Assembly: GCF_009696275.1 (NCBI RefSeq)
Contig: NZ_VUMI01000015.1
Location: 1 to 64,000, forward strand
Origin: Eisenbergiella porci
GTDB lineage: Bacteria > Bacillota > Clostridia > Lachnospirales > Lachnospiraceae
DNA length: 64,000 bases
Direction: 5' to 3'
The first letter of the stretch is position 1; each line of letters begins with the position of its first letter. A program made the translations under genes and the position numbers. A model generated the notes under the pieces. It was not told the origin of the DNA and did no database searches. It worked only from the letters and a program-made list of their open reading frames with translations. This document shows positions 16,187 through 25,122 of the stretch, piece by piece.

Positions 16187-16220
16187 CAAGTAACATGACA
16201 TACTGTTGTCGTGTTACTTG
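16187..16220 (+). promoter_or_regulatory. 34-bp inverted repeat upstream of the DUF3795 gene
   Basis: CAAGTAACATGACA (16187-16200) and TGTCGTGTTACTTG (16207-16220) are complementary except for one base, around a TACTGT centre. It ends 34 bases before the ATG and sits where promoter elements are expected (TTGTCA overlaps its left edge). It has no T tract, so an operator is more likely than a terminator. Confidence 0.55.
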
Positions 16221-16254
16221 TGTTATTCTGTGTGCAGATAGGAGGTATAAAATT

Positions 16255-16533
16255 ATGATTGAATCAAGATGCGGCCTGCTGTGCAGTGAGTGCAAGTACC
16301 AGGAACAGATGGGATGTAAAGGATGTGTAAATATAGACAAGCCTTTCTGGGGCGATGCCTGTCCTTTAAAATCATGCTGTGAAGGGAGAAAACAGGAGCA
16401 TTGCGGCAGCTGCCCGGAGTTCCCCTGCGAAGTGCTTAATCAGTTTGCATATGCCAAGGAAGAGGGAGACAATGGAAAAAGAATTGAGCAGTGCAGGCAA
16501 TGGCAGATACAACAGCAAGTCGTCAAAGGTTGA
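16255..16533 (+). CDS. Cysteine-rich DUF3795-like protein
   Basis: A 92-residue protein with twelve cysteines in CGLLCSECKYQEQMGCKGC, then CPLKSCC, and then HCGSCPEFPC, a pattern of DUF3795 proteins proposed to bind metal or an Fe-S cluster. The ATG at 16255 is chosen for its GGAGGT site; a longer frame upstream has no ribosome site and would cross the inverted repeat. Soluble, no signal peptide. Biochemical role unknown. The large upstream inverted repeat suggests tight regulation. Confidence 0.8.
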   Translation: MIESRCGLLCSECKYQEQMGCKGCVNIDKPFWGDACPLKSCCEGRKQEHCGSCPEFPCEVLNQFAYAKEEGDNGKRIEQCRQWQIQQQVVKG

Positions 16534-16645
16534 TGCACCGGTTATAGAAGAGTGCTTCATGAATTTGGAGTGTAAATATTTATGGGAACGGGAAATAACT
16601 GAAAACAGCCCCCATGTACATTTGTCGGATATAAGCGATTCCATG

Positions 16646-16700
16646 TTGACAAGCCCTATCCATTAATGATACCATACAACTAAATATGAATCGTTTCATA
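16646..16700 (+). promoter_or_regulatory. Promoter and LacI-type operator of the GH172-GH32 operon
   Basis: TTGACA (16646-16651), 18 bases and TACCAT (16670-16675) form the promoter. TATGAATCGTTTCATA (16685-16700) is a near-perfect palindrome with a central CG, the pattern of LacI/GalR-family operators, and covers the expected first transcribed bases. No LacI-family gene is in the window, so the regulator is inferred. Confidence 0.65.
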
Positions 16701-16716
16701 ACTATTTCAACCACAT

Positions 16717-16746
16717 AAGCAGGCAGTTCGATTTGCCTGCTTTTTT
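16717..16746 (+). terminator. Hairpin with T tract in the GH172 leader
   Basis: AAGCAGGCA and TGCCTGCTT pair around an eight-base loop and run into TTTTTT, ending a few bases before the AGGAGG site of the GH172 gene. It lies downstream of the proposed promoter, so it would either attenuate this operon or merely stop upstream readthrough. Confidence 0.7.
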
Positions 16747-16761
16747 AAGGAGGGAAAGCGT

Positions 16762-17862
16762 ATGTTTTATGGGAGCCTCAGCGGCCTGCCCCTGCTGAAA
16801 AAGGGAAAAAGCAGAAGCATTAACTGGGAGAACCGGACGGGAGAAAAAGGAAAGGGCGGGATGGCGGCCAGTGATTTGGGGCCTTCCAGGAAAGGATCGC
16901 CCTGTATTCCAGGACTTGAGCCGGGAGAAACCGTGACGCTGGCCGAAATAGACGGTCCCAGCGTGATACAGCATATCTGGATTACGGTGACTGACAGGAC
17001 AAGCGACAGAAACCGCTATATTCTCCGGGATCTTGTGCTGCGTATGTATTGGGACGGGGAAGAAAGCCCTTCTGTGGAAAGCCCGCTGGGAGATTTTTTC
17101 TGCTGCGGCTTCGGCGTGTCCTATCCGGTAAATTCCATGCCCATAGCGGTGAATCCCACCAGAGGCTTTAACAGTTATTTTCCCATGCCTTTCAGGAAAA
17201 AGGCTAAAATCACCATTGAAAACCAGTGTGATGAGACAGTAAATGCTTTCTTTTATCAGGTGGATTATTGCCTTCTGGATGAACTTCCGGAAGATACCGG
17301 GTATTTTCATGCCAGCTGGAGAAGAGCGCGTCTGACGGAAAAAGGAAAGGATTATGTGATTCTGGACGGCGTTAAGGGACGCGGGCAGTACGTGGGCACC
17401 TATATGGCTCTGACAACGCTGGAACGCTACTGGTATGGGGAAGGCGAGGTGAAGTTTTATATCGACGGGGATGAAGAGTATCCCACGATATGCGGAACCG
17501 GGACGGAGGATTATTTCGGCGGGGCATGGAGCTTTGCCACGCAGGAGAACGGACGTACGGTGGAGAACACCTATTGTACGCCGTTCCTGGGCTATCCGTA
17601 CTATTCCCACCATGACACTTTTCTACATAATGATTACCACAACGACGACCAGATGCCCCAGAGAAGCTTTTACCGTTGGCACATCATGGATCCTGTCCTG
17701 TTTGAGGAGGACTTGAAGGTGACTGTCCAGCAGATTGGGGTGTATCACGGAGGCCTGTTTGAGAGACAGGACGATGTGGCTTCCGTAGCCTACTGGTATC
17801 AGGCCGAGCCTCATCAGCCCTTCGGAAAGCTGATGGAAAGAAAAGAACGGTGGCCAAGATAG
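16762..17862 (+). CDS. GH172-family (DUF2961) glycoside hydrolase
   Basis: A 366-residue DUF2961 protein, now glycoside hydrolase family 172. Characterised members act on fructofuranose or arabinofuranose linkages, including a bifidobacterial difructose dianhydride I synthase/hydrolase. The acidic CGTGTEDYFGGAW segment (residues 244-256) and PFLGYPYYSHHD are strongly conserved family stretches. No signal peptide is present, so it acts in the cytoplasm. A strong AAGGAGG site precedes the ATG. It is 67 bases upstream of a GH32 gene and shares its promoter, which favours a fructose-containing substrate. No transporter is linked. Confidence 0.85.
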   Translation: MFYGSLSGLPLLKKGKSRSINWENRTGEKGKGGMAASDLGPSRKGSPCIPGLEPGETVTLAEIDGPSVIQHIWITVTDRTSDRNRYILRDLVLRMYWDGEESPSVESPLGDFFCCGFGVSYPVNSMPIAVNPTRGFNSYFPMPFRKKAKITIENQCDETVNAFFYQVDYCLLDELPEDTGYFHASWRRARLTEKGKDYVILDGVKGRGQYVGTYMALTTLERYWYGEGEVKFYIDGDEEYPTICGTGTEDYFGGAWSFATQENGRTVENTYCTPFLGYPYYSHHDTFLHNDYHNDDQMPQRSFYRWHIMDPVLFEEDLKVTVQQIGVYHGGLFERQDDVASVAYWYQAEPHQPFGKLMERKERWPR

Positions 17863-17929
17863 CGTAGCAGCCAGAGTACAGGCAGCGGCCAAAATAAAGA
17901 ACGGTTATCAAGTATTAAGGAGAACGCAG

Positions 17930-19402
17930 ATGAGCAGAGAATTGGATAAAGCAAGAGAATATGAAGCCGGGAAGAAGGAGCAGATACCGTCGGAACAGAA
18001 ATGTGTATTCCACCTGACACCGCCGGTGGGCTGGATCAACGATCCCAATGGATTTTCCAGGTATCAGGGCGAATATCATTTGTTTTACCAGTACTATCCC
18101 TATGGCACTTCCTGGGGCCCCATGCACTGGGGGCATCAGAAAACAAAGGATTTTATCAAATGGGAGCTGGTTCCCTGCGCCCTGGCGCCTGACACGGAAT
18201 ATGACGGGCAGGGCTGTTTTTCAGGGAGCGCGGTGGAGCACGACGGAAAACATATCCTGATGTATACCAGCGTCTATGACAGGCTGCAGGAGGACGGAAC
18301 ACATAAAATAAGGCAGACCCAGAGTATTGCCATAGGCGACGGCGTCAACTACGAAAAGCTGTCCTGCAATCCGGTTATCAAAAGTGACGCCCTGCCTGAG
18401 GGAAGCTCTGTGGTGGATTTCCGCGATCCGAGAATCTGGAAGGAAAAAGATACCTTTTATTCCGTAATTGGAAGCCTGGACGCGGATGGAAGCGGGCAGC
18501 TGGCCCTGTTTTCTTCGGCGGATGCCGTGAAATGGCAGTTTAAAAGCATTCTTGACGCCAACGGCGGCAGATATGGAAAGATGTGGGAGTGCCCGGATTT
18601 CTTCCCGCTGGACGGCAGCCATGTGCTCATTGTGTCGCCGCAGTTTATGAGAGCGGAGGGGCTGGAATTCCATAACGGGCATAATTCCATATATTTTGTG
18701 GGAAGCTTTGATGAGGAAAACGGTAAATTCCATAGAGGCAAGGCAAAAAGCCTGGATTTCGGGATGGATTTTTATGCGCCGCAGACGGTGGAAACTGCAG
18801 ACGGCAGAAGGGTGATGGTCGGCTGGCTGCAAAGCTGGGATAATTATCTTACCCCGGAGGAGTTTGAGTGGTCCGGAATGATGACTGTTCCCAGAGAACT
18901 GAAGCTTAAGAGTGGGAAACTGATACAGAATCCTGTCAGGGAACTGGAAAATTACCGCAGGAATGAGGTTGCCTGCAGGGATGTGAGGCTGTGTGAGGCA
19001 GACGGCCAGCGCAGGCTTCCCGGAATCAGTGGAAGAGTCCTGGATATGACGCTGGATGTGGACGGGCGCAGGGCCTCGTCCTTTACAGTTCATCTGGCTT
19101 CAGACGGAGATTATGTGACTACAGTAAGCTATGATGTGAATCAGGGGACGCTGACCACGGACAGAACCTACAGCGGGCAGCGTAAGGACATGATCTGCAG
19201 CCGGACCATGTATGTGGATCAGAAGGATGGCTGTATCCGGCTGAGAGTGCTTCTTGATAAATATGCGCTGGAGCTTTTCGTGAATGATGGGGAACAAGCG
19301 ATGACCTCTTTGCTGTATACGCCTCTTGAAGCGGATGGAATCGCCTTTTCCTGTACGGGAGAAGCCGTGTTTGACATAACAAAATACGATATTATTGTAT
19401 AA
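17930..19402 (+). CDS. GH32 fructosidase (sucrose-6-phosphate hydrolase/fructanase type)
   Basis: Five-bladed propeller glycosidase releasing terminal fructose from beta-fructofuranosides. The three catalytic elements are present: nucleophile Asp38 in WINDPNG, transition-state stabiliser Asp166 in FRDPR and acid/base Glu220 in WECPDF. A C-terminal beta-sandwich begins near residue 340. There is no signal sequence, so the substrate must be imported. As partner of GH172 it may finish hydrolysis of difructose anhydrides or inulin fragments instead of sucrose 6-phosphate. Ends at a strong terminator. Confidence 0.93.
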   Translation: MSRELDKAREYEAGKKEQIPSEQKCVFHLTPPVGWINDPNGFSRYQGEYHLFYQYYPYGTSWGPMHWGHQKTKDFIKWELVPCALAPDTEYDGQGCFSGSAVEHDGKHILMYTSVYDRLQEDGTHKIRQTQSIAIGDGVNYEKLSCNPVIKSDALPEGSSVVDFRDPRIWKEKDTFYSVIGSLDADGSGQLALFSSADAVKWQFKSILDANGGRYGKMWECPDFFPLDGSHVLIVSPQFMRAEGLEFHNGHNSIYFVGSFDEENGKFHRGKAKSLDFGMDFYAPQTVETADGRRVMVGWLQSWDNYLTPEEFEWSGMMTVPRELKLKSGKLIQNPVRELENYRRNEVACRDVRLCEADGQRRLPGISGRVLDMTLDVDGRRASSFTVHLASDGDYVTTVSYDVNQGTLTTDRTYSGQRKDMICSRTMYVDQKDGCIRLRVLLDKYALELFVNDGEQAMTSLLYTPLEADGIAFSCTGEAVFDITKYDIIV

Positions 19403-19455
19403 ATCAGGCAGCGGTTTGCATGTGCAGCTGCCGGACAGCAGGATGACAGAGATAA

Positions 19456-19507
19456 AAAAAGTCCCGGGAGATTGGCGATGGCCGCCATGGAGCTCCCGGG
19501 ACTTTTT
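19456..19507. terminator. Bidirectional terminator between GH32 and PBP genes
   Basis: AAAAAGTCCCGGGAG (19456-19470) and CTCCCGGGACTTTTT (19493-19507) form a 15-bp stem with T tracts on both strands, between convergent genes. Confidence 0.9.
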
Positions 19508-19532
19508 ATTTTTCCATACTGTATTTACTGAT

Positions 19533-22373
19533 TTACTGGCCGGGTGTTCCGGCCTGCTGGTCCTGTTGCTGCTGAAGCGCATGGGCATTCTGCAGGGCCA
19601 TAATCTGAGAATTCAGGTTGTCGATTTCCTGCTGCGCCTGGGTGATTGCGTTCTGCGCCGCCGCCTGGCTGTCAGGATCGGTTGCCGCCGCTGCCTGCTG
19701 CTGGGCATTGAGAAGCACTGCCTGCGCGTTCTGCAGGGCTGCCTGCAGGTTTGCCATCTGTGCATCGTAATTGGCCAGCATATGCCTTGCATCCAGCTCC
19801 AGCTGCTGCTGGGCGATTATCGCATTGGCATTGGGATCAGCGAAGAATGCGGCATTATGAGGACACTGGTTAGCTGCCGTACCGTCCGCGTTCTGGTTAA
19901 CATTGCCGCTGAGCGCCGCATCCAGTGCAGGGGTCATGGTTACCGTACCGGGCACGCCGAAAGGACAGAATTCCGTGGCGGGCAGGCCGGAATATTCACA
20001 TACCATTCCCTGATAGTGTACATCGCAGGTTTCCGTGGGCACCGTTCCCTTGGCAAAATACTCCGTTTTCAGAGTCTCATCACACATACCCGGAATCGGC
20101 AGCTTGCCGGACTGGGAACATACGGTGGCGGTAACGATATCCGCAGGTACATTAAAGGCCTTGTTTTCCAGATTCTCATGTATCTTGCTCATAGTGGCGC
20201 GCCATAAGGTTTTCGCCAGGTTCCTTTCACCGTTCTTGCCGGAAAGCTTGGCGTTATTGTCATAGCCTGTCCAGGTGGTGCAGGTGTAGTAAGGCGTGTA
20301 GCCTGCAAACCATACATCGTTGTAATCGGAGGTCGTACCTGTTTTTCCTGCAATGGACATGCCGCCGAAGTTGACGCTTGTGCCGGTACCGGAGGTAACA
20401 ACATCCACCATGGCGTCCGTCAGAAGGAAGGCAGTGCTTTCCTTGATAACCTGACGGCTTTCCCCTGCGGTGTTGTCAATCAGGATATTTCCGTCGTGAT
20501 CCACGATTTTGGTATAAAGCTTGGGCTTAATATAGGTGCCGCCGTTTGCGATAGTAGCATAGGAAGCATTCAGCTCCATGTTGGTAACGCCATGGGTGAT
20601 GCCGCCCAGGGCAAGTGACTGCTGAATATCGGAAAAAATCTGTCCGTTACGTTCTTCGCTTTCCACCAGGGTGGTAAAGCCGAAATTCTGAAGGTAATCA
20701 TATCCCAGCTGCGGCTTGATGGAGGTCAGCGTCTTAACCGCTATAATGTTCAGGGAGTCGCGGATACCATCCCGGAGAGAACAGATTCCGCGGTAGCCGG
20801 AGCTGTACCAGTTGGATACCGGCTTGCCGTTGGCATAGTTAAACGGCGCGTCCACAAATACATCCGCCAGGGTCAGCCCCGCGCTGTCAAGAGCCGGCGC
20901 GTAGGTGGATACGATCTTAAAGGTGGAACCGGGCTGTCTGGTGGTGGAGGTGGCGCGGTTTAACGTACGGTTGGCTTCCTTTGCGCCGCGGCCTCCTACA
21001 AGGGCAACAACATTTCCGGTGGACTGATCCTCAATGGTCATGGAAATCTGCGGCTGGGGCGTCATGGAAATTTTCTCCGCAAGCACCTCGTCCCCATCCT
21101 GAAGAAGGGATGCTTTATAGTTCTCGGCTGCCGCATAGGCATCGTCCTGGGAGGAGAAAAGCAGAGGATATTTTTTATCGCTTCCGTTCTGCTTCAGATA
21201 ATCCTCCAGCATTTCCTTGCTGTAGTTATTGGTTTCCCCGTTGGCGTGCTGGATGGTCAGCTGGTAATTCAGATACCAGGTAGTGCCGTCGGGATAGTTC
21301 TCCTCATTGGAGCATACTTCGTCGCAGATAGCCTGGATGGTGGGATCCTGCGTGCTGTAAATCTTCAGGCCGCCGCTGTAAAGCAGGGAAAAAGCCTGGG
21401 TTTCCGAATAGCCTGCAGCTTCCAGATCCTCCATGACCATTTCCGTTAATGCATCCACAAAATAGGAGTTGATGGCTGTTTCGCCAGTTTCCTCATTTAC
21501 AATCTGTATGCGGGAATAAACGTCGTCACCCAGCGCTTCGTCGAATTCAGACTGGCTGATGTAGCCCTGCTCCAGCATGTCGCCCAGCACTTTTTCCCGG
21601 CGTTCCGCATTTTTCTCAGGATGGGTGATGGGATTATATCTGGAAGGATTCTGGGTAATGGCGGCAATTACAGCGCACTCGGAGAGATTCAGCTCCCATA
21701 CATTTTTACCGAAATAACGCTTGGAAGCCGCCTGCACACCCAGGGTGTTCTGCCCCAGGTTGATGGTGTTCATGTAGTTTTCCAGGATTTTATCCTTATC
21801 CATCTGCTTTTCCAGCATGATGGCAAGGTACTGCTCCTGGATTTTACGCTTTACCTTGACCGCAAAGCCTTTTTCACTTTCACTTGTCCAGCTTGTAAGA
21901 ACGTTGTTCTTAATCAGCTGCTGGGTGATGGTACTGGCGCCCTCGGAAAAATGTCCCGAAGTCAGGCCGATGAAACCGGCACGGATAATACCTTTGATAT
22001 CAATTCCGTTATGTTCGTAAAAACGTGCGTCCTCGATTGCCACGAAAGCATGCGCCAGATTCTCAGGAATCTTGTCCATGCTTACAGGAACACGGTTGGA
22101 GCCTTCCGCATCCAGCTTGGCAATCTGATTGCCCTCCGCATCATAAACAAAGGTGGAAAAGCCGCTGGGCGACACATCGATATCCGTATCCGGCGCTGAC
22201 GCCAGAATGCCCTTTACAACTCCCAGACCGCCGCAGATACCGATAATTCCCACGGCCAGAATGAGCAGAAGAATGGCTTTAAAAAAGGTAAGAGCAAATC
22301 GCTTGCTCCATTTTTTTGATTTGGAACGCAGTGCCTTTTTTTTCTTTGCGGCACCTCTTTTGCCATAATTCAT
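19533..22373 (-). CDS. Class A penicillin-binding protein (PBP1A-type)
   Basis: Bifunctional peptidoglycan synthase. A basic cytoplasmic N-terminus (KKKKALRSKSKKWSKR) precedes one membrane helix. The GT51 glycosyltransferase domain shows the catalytic Glu in EDARFYEHNGID, and the transpeptidase domain shows the Ser nucleophile in PGSTFK, plus KTGTT. The start at 22373 (MNYGKRG) is chosen for its AAGGAGG site; an upstream in-frame ATG at 22436 has none. The last 130 or so residues are an Ala/Gln/Asn-rich coiled coil outside the cell, longer than in typical PBP1A. Two cysteine pairs lie just before this tail. Single gene, 946 residues. Confidence 0.95.
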   Translation of the reverse strand: MNYGKRGAAKKKKALRSKSKKWSKRFALTFFKAILLLILAVGIIGICGGLGVVKGILASAPDTDIDVSPSGFSTFVYDAEGNQIAKLDAEGSNRVPVSMDKIPENLAHAFVAIEDARFYEHNGIDIKGIIRAGFIGLTSGHFSEGASTITQQLIKNNVLTSWTSESEKGFAVKVKRKIQEQYLAIMLEKQMDKDKILENYMNTINLGQNTLGVQAASKRYFGKNVWELNLSECAVIAAITQNPSRYNPITHPEKNAERREKVLGDMLEQGYISQSEFDEALGDDVYSRIQIVNEETGETAINSYFVDALTEMVMEDLEAAGYSETQAFSLLYSGGLKIYSTQDPTIQAICDEVCSNEENYPDGTTWYLNYQLTIQHANGETNNYSKEMLEDYLKQNGSDKKYPLLFSSQDDAYAAAENYKASLLQDGDEVLAEKISMTPQPQISMTIEDQSTGNVVALVGGRGAKEANRTLNRATSTTRQPGSTFKIVSTYAPALDSAGLTLADVFVDAPFNYANGKPVSNWYSSGYRGICSLRDGIRDSLNIIAVKTLTSIKPQLGYDYLQNFGFTTLVESEERNGQIFSDIQQSLALGGITHGVTNMELNASYATIANGGTYIKPKLYTKIVDHDGNILIDNTAGESRQVIKESTAFLLTDAMVDVVTSGTGTSVNFGGMSIAGKTGTTSDYNDVWFAGYTPYYTCTTWTGYDNNAKLSGKNGERNLAKTLWRATMSKIHENLENKAFNVPADIVTATVCSQSGKLPIPGMCDETLKTEYFAKGTVPTETCDVHYQGMVCEYSGLPATEFCPFGVPGTVTMTPALDAALSGNVNQNADGTAANQCPHNAAFFADPNANAIIAQQQLELDARHMLANYDAQMANLQAALQNAQAVLLNAQQQAAAATDPDSQAAAQNAITQAQQEIDNLNSQIMALQNAHALQQQQDQQAGTPGQ

Positions 22374-22583
22374 GAAATTATGCCTCCTTAAGTTAAAACA
22401 GGAAGTTTTATGGAACCAGTATCCACAAAAAAACACCTGTAATGTCCCATTTCAGGGCTTTTTTCGACAGATCCAAAATGGCATTACTTATCTGATTATA
22501 GCAAATATAGGCAGGTAAATAAAGGTTTTTCTTCCATTTTAAGAATTGTTCACAATAATATACATTTTTAAACATAGGGGTGA

Positions 22584-23257
22584 GCTGAATCGCTTGCTGA
22601 TAACAGATGCAGGCGGATGCTTGTTAATATATCCCATGATCTGAAAACGCCCCTCACCGTGGTGTACGGATATGCGGAGATGCTGCTGGCTCCGGAGCAA
22701 AACCTTGCGCCTGCCGTCAGGACAAAGGTGGAAAAAATATATGCCAAAACCAGGGATGTGCTGGATATGCTGCTGCTCTTTTTTGATTTGGCAAAATGGA
22801 GTCAGGCGAGCTGCAGATGGAGAAGGCGAAAATCGATGTGTGCGAAATCTGCCGAAGCGAGCTGGCGGGGCTCCGTATTTATCAGGACCTGCCCTTTGAT
22901 GAAATCAGCAGGCTGCTGCTGGTTTCCCTGATTACCTTCGTGGGGTATACGGTGTCTAATCTTGTTTATATTGTATCGGTAACCCTGATTAACAACTGGA
23001 AAAACATGGTCCCCCAGCATATTTCCCTGCAGATGGCTGCGGAAGCGGTGCCGGGGATCCTTCTGGAGGGCGTTCTGCTCTGCGGCATCAGCCTTCTTGC
23101 CCTGCCCTTCGGTATGCGGAAAAAATCAGTATCCCAGACGATTGTGGCGGCGTCCATAATCAGCATGGTGCTTAACGGAGGCTTTGGGGACAACGTAATT
23201 GGAAATTTATCCCTCAGGCGGGGGCGGACTGCTGTCTGCGGAGCGATAGAAGAATGA
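22584..23257 (+). pseudogene. Histidine kinase remnant fused to a membrane-protein fragment
   Basis: The first frame reads a HisKA dimerisation helix (NISHDLKTPLTVVYGYAEMLL, phospho-acceptor His) to FFDLAKW. The homologous text then continues in another frame (MESGELQMEKAKIDVCEICRSELAGL), so a frameshift lies near 22797. After YQDLPFDEISR the sequence turns into hydrophobic helices (LLLVSLITFVGYTVSNLVYIVSV) unlike any kinase ATPase domain. Sensor and HATPase domains are missing. It looks like a frameshifted kinase piece joined to part of an unidentified membrane protein by deletion. No credible start or ribosome site. Confidence 0.75.
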
Positions 23258-23274
23258 AAAAATGTCAAGTATCA

Positions 23275-23304
23275 TTACCAATTCTCACCACAGTATGCTA
23301 TAAT
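23275..23304 (+). promoter_or_regulatory. Promoter of the diguanylate cyclase gene
   Basis: TTACCA (23275-23280), an 18-base spacer and TATAAT (23299-23304) lie 62 bases before the coding start. Confidence 0.5.
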
Positions 23305-23365
23305 TCCAGTAAGAATGTTTAAAGTGAAGGGGCTGGAGTATACATAAGAGGAGAGGGTACGAATT

Positions 23366-24550
23366 TTGAATAATAAAAACAAGGGACATAAGATTCGGTT
23401 CAACCGGGTGGATGTGCAGGTTTTCCTCATGACGGCTGTCATTGTGGTGTTTGCCTGCGGGCTGATTTTCCTGGTTAATTACAGTCTTTCCTACGGCAGT
23501 ATGATTACCGCGCTGAAGGAACGGGCTGAAAATATACATAAATACCTGGAAAATTATCTGGATGTGAGCATGTTTTATGACCTGAATGTAAAAGAGGACG
23601 GGGAGCAGCCGGTTTACGACAGTTCCCACACAATTCTGGAAGCTGCGCGAAAGGCCACGGGGGTACGTTATCTTTATACTGCCAAAGTGACAAAGGACGG
23701 TGATTTTATTTATCTGGTGGATGGTCTTTCTGAAGACAGCCCTGATTTCCGTTATGTGGGGGATGCCATAGAGCCTGAGTGCATTGCGGACATGAAACGG
23801 GCGATGGCGGGAGAGACCGTGTTCCCCGGCCAGATTAACAAGACGACATGGGGGCCTGTTTTTATTTCCTATTTTCCGATGCATGACGGGGAGCAGGTTA
23901 TCGGTGTGCTGGGAATCGAATTCGATGCCGGGACGGAATATCAGGCTTTCCGGTTTATGAAAATAGCCACGCCTGTGGTGATTTTGATGTCCTGTATTGT
24001 GGCCGCTGTGATTGCGGTGCTTCTGTTCCGGAGGATTTCCAATCCTTCTTACAGGGATATATTCAATTCGGACATGCTTACCGGACTGAAAAACAGGAAT
24101 GCCTTTGAGGTGGATCTGCACAACCGGGAACAGCAGGGGAAAAAAGAGGGGCTGGTCATACTTTCCTTCGATTTGGACCGGCTGAAGGATGTGAATGATA
24201 CCTTCGGGCATGGATGCGGGGATGATTATCTGAGAGTCAGCAGCGGTATCATACAGGATGCTATCTATGGCAAATGTGTGCTGTACCGGATCGGCGGAGA
24301 TGAGTTTATCGCAATGATCCAGGACGTAACGCAGGAAGAGGTAGAGGATATGCTGCGGGAAATCCGCGTTATGGCAGAGCAGGAGAGCCAGAGCAGAAGG
24401 TTTGATATCAGTATTTCGGCCGGCTACGCTTTTTATGATGCGGCGCAGGATAAGACGCTTAATGATACCCTTAAACGTTCCGACGCATGTATGTACAGGA
24501 ATAAAAAGGAGAATGAGGGCATCATTGATCACGAACAGATGCAAAGTTAG
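23366..24550 (+). CDS. Membrane diguanylate cyclase (GGDEF) with extracellular sensor
   Basis: Synthesises cyclic di-GMP. A basic N-terminus is followed by a membrane helix (about residues 18-40), an extracytoplasmic sensor of about 150 residues of Cache-like size, a second helix (about 198-222) and a C-terminal GGDEF domain. The active site reads RIGGDEF near residue 310, with SFDLDRLKDVND and FGHGCGDDYL before it, so the enzyme should be active. No RxxD inhibitory site is obvious. Start is a TTG at 23366 preceded by AAGAGGAGAG; no alternative ATG fits. A hairpin follows the stop. Confidence 0.9.
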   Translation: MNNKNKGHKIRFNRVDVQVFLMTAVIVVFACGLIFLVNYSLSYGSMITALKERAENIHKYLENYLDVSMFYDLNVKEDGEQPVYDSSHTILEAARKATGVRYLYTAKVTKDGDFIYLVDGLSEDSPDFRYVGDAIEPECIADMKRAMAGETVFPGQINKTTWGPVFISYFPMHDGEQVIGVLGIEFDAGTEYQAFRFMKIATPVVILMSCIVAAVIAVLLFRRISNPSYRDIFNSDMLTGLKNRNAFEVDLHNREQQGKKEGLVILSFDLDRLKDVNDTFGHGCGDDYLRVSSGIIQDAIYGKCVLYRIGGDEFIAMIQDVTQEEVEDMLREIRVMAEQESQSRRFDISISAGYAFYDAAQDKTLNDTLKRSDACMYRNKKENEGIIDHEQMQS

Positions 24551-24562
24551 GATAAAGGATTC

Positions 24563-24595
24563 CGGGTCCCGGAGTATGCGGGAGCCGGGATTTGT
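24563..24595 (+). terminator. Hairpin after the diguanylate cyclase gene
   Basis: TCCCGG and CCGGGA flank a partly complementary centre and are followed by a T-rich stretch. Probable weak intrinsic terminator. Confidence 0.5.
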
Positions 24596-25081
24596 TCTGT
24601 TCATATTGTTTGCCGCACTTAAGTTTTTCTGGAAAAACAGGCAGAGAATATTGTCTTTAAGCCTGGTTGCAGAAGTGGAGCAGCAGGTGGTTGGGCACAT
24701 TATATGCAGCAAAGCGGTGGTCCGAAAAGAAGAAATAACGCTGCCGGTCCTGAATTTCGGCCCTCTCAGCGTTTTGCCCGAATATCAGCGGAAGGGTGTA
24801 GGGAAGGCGCTTATAAACGGGATGCTGGAAAAAGCAAAAGCAGAGGGTCATGGAGCCATTCTATTTTTCGGCCGGCCGGAGTATTATCCGCAGTTTGGAT
24901 TTAAGGAAGCTTCTGTGTATGGGATTTCGGATTGTGAGGGATATAATTTTTCCGCCTTTATGGCAATGGAGCTGATTCCGGGTTATTTACTTCCGGCAAA
25001 GGGCGGGTGATATTATGAATCCGATATCTACAATGATGATCTGCACCGTGAAGAGGTGAAGGAGTTTGACAAGACTTTTTA
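24576..25081 (+). pseudogene. Truncated GNAT acetyltransferase (YhbS-like)
   Basis: Recognisable GNAT text runs from SLVAEVEQQVVGHI through the acetyl-CoA loop LPEYQRKGVGKAL to FFGRPEYYPQFGFKEASVYGI. The N-terminal quarter of the family is missing. At 25008-25010 an in-frame TGA follows LLPAKGG, yet the same frame continues with YYESDIYNDDLHREEV and EFDKTF, which is the normal family C-terminus. The gene therefore lacks its 5' end and carries a nonsense codon. The first residues overlap the preceding terminator, so no proper start is visible. Confidence 0.78.
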
Positions 25082-25122
25082 GGCGGGAAGAGTATTTATA
25101 ATAGGAAGAAAAGGGGAGCAGC

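Noticed and set aside
23285-24712. A 475-codon minus-strand frame
   Set aside because: Antisense shadow of the diguanylate cyclase gene; no family resemblance.
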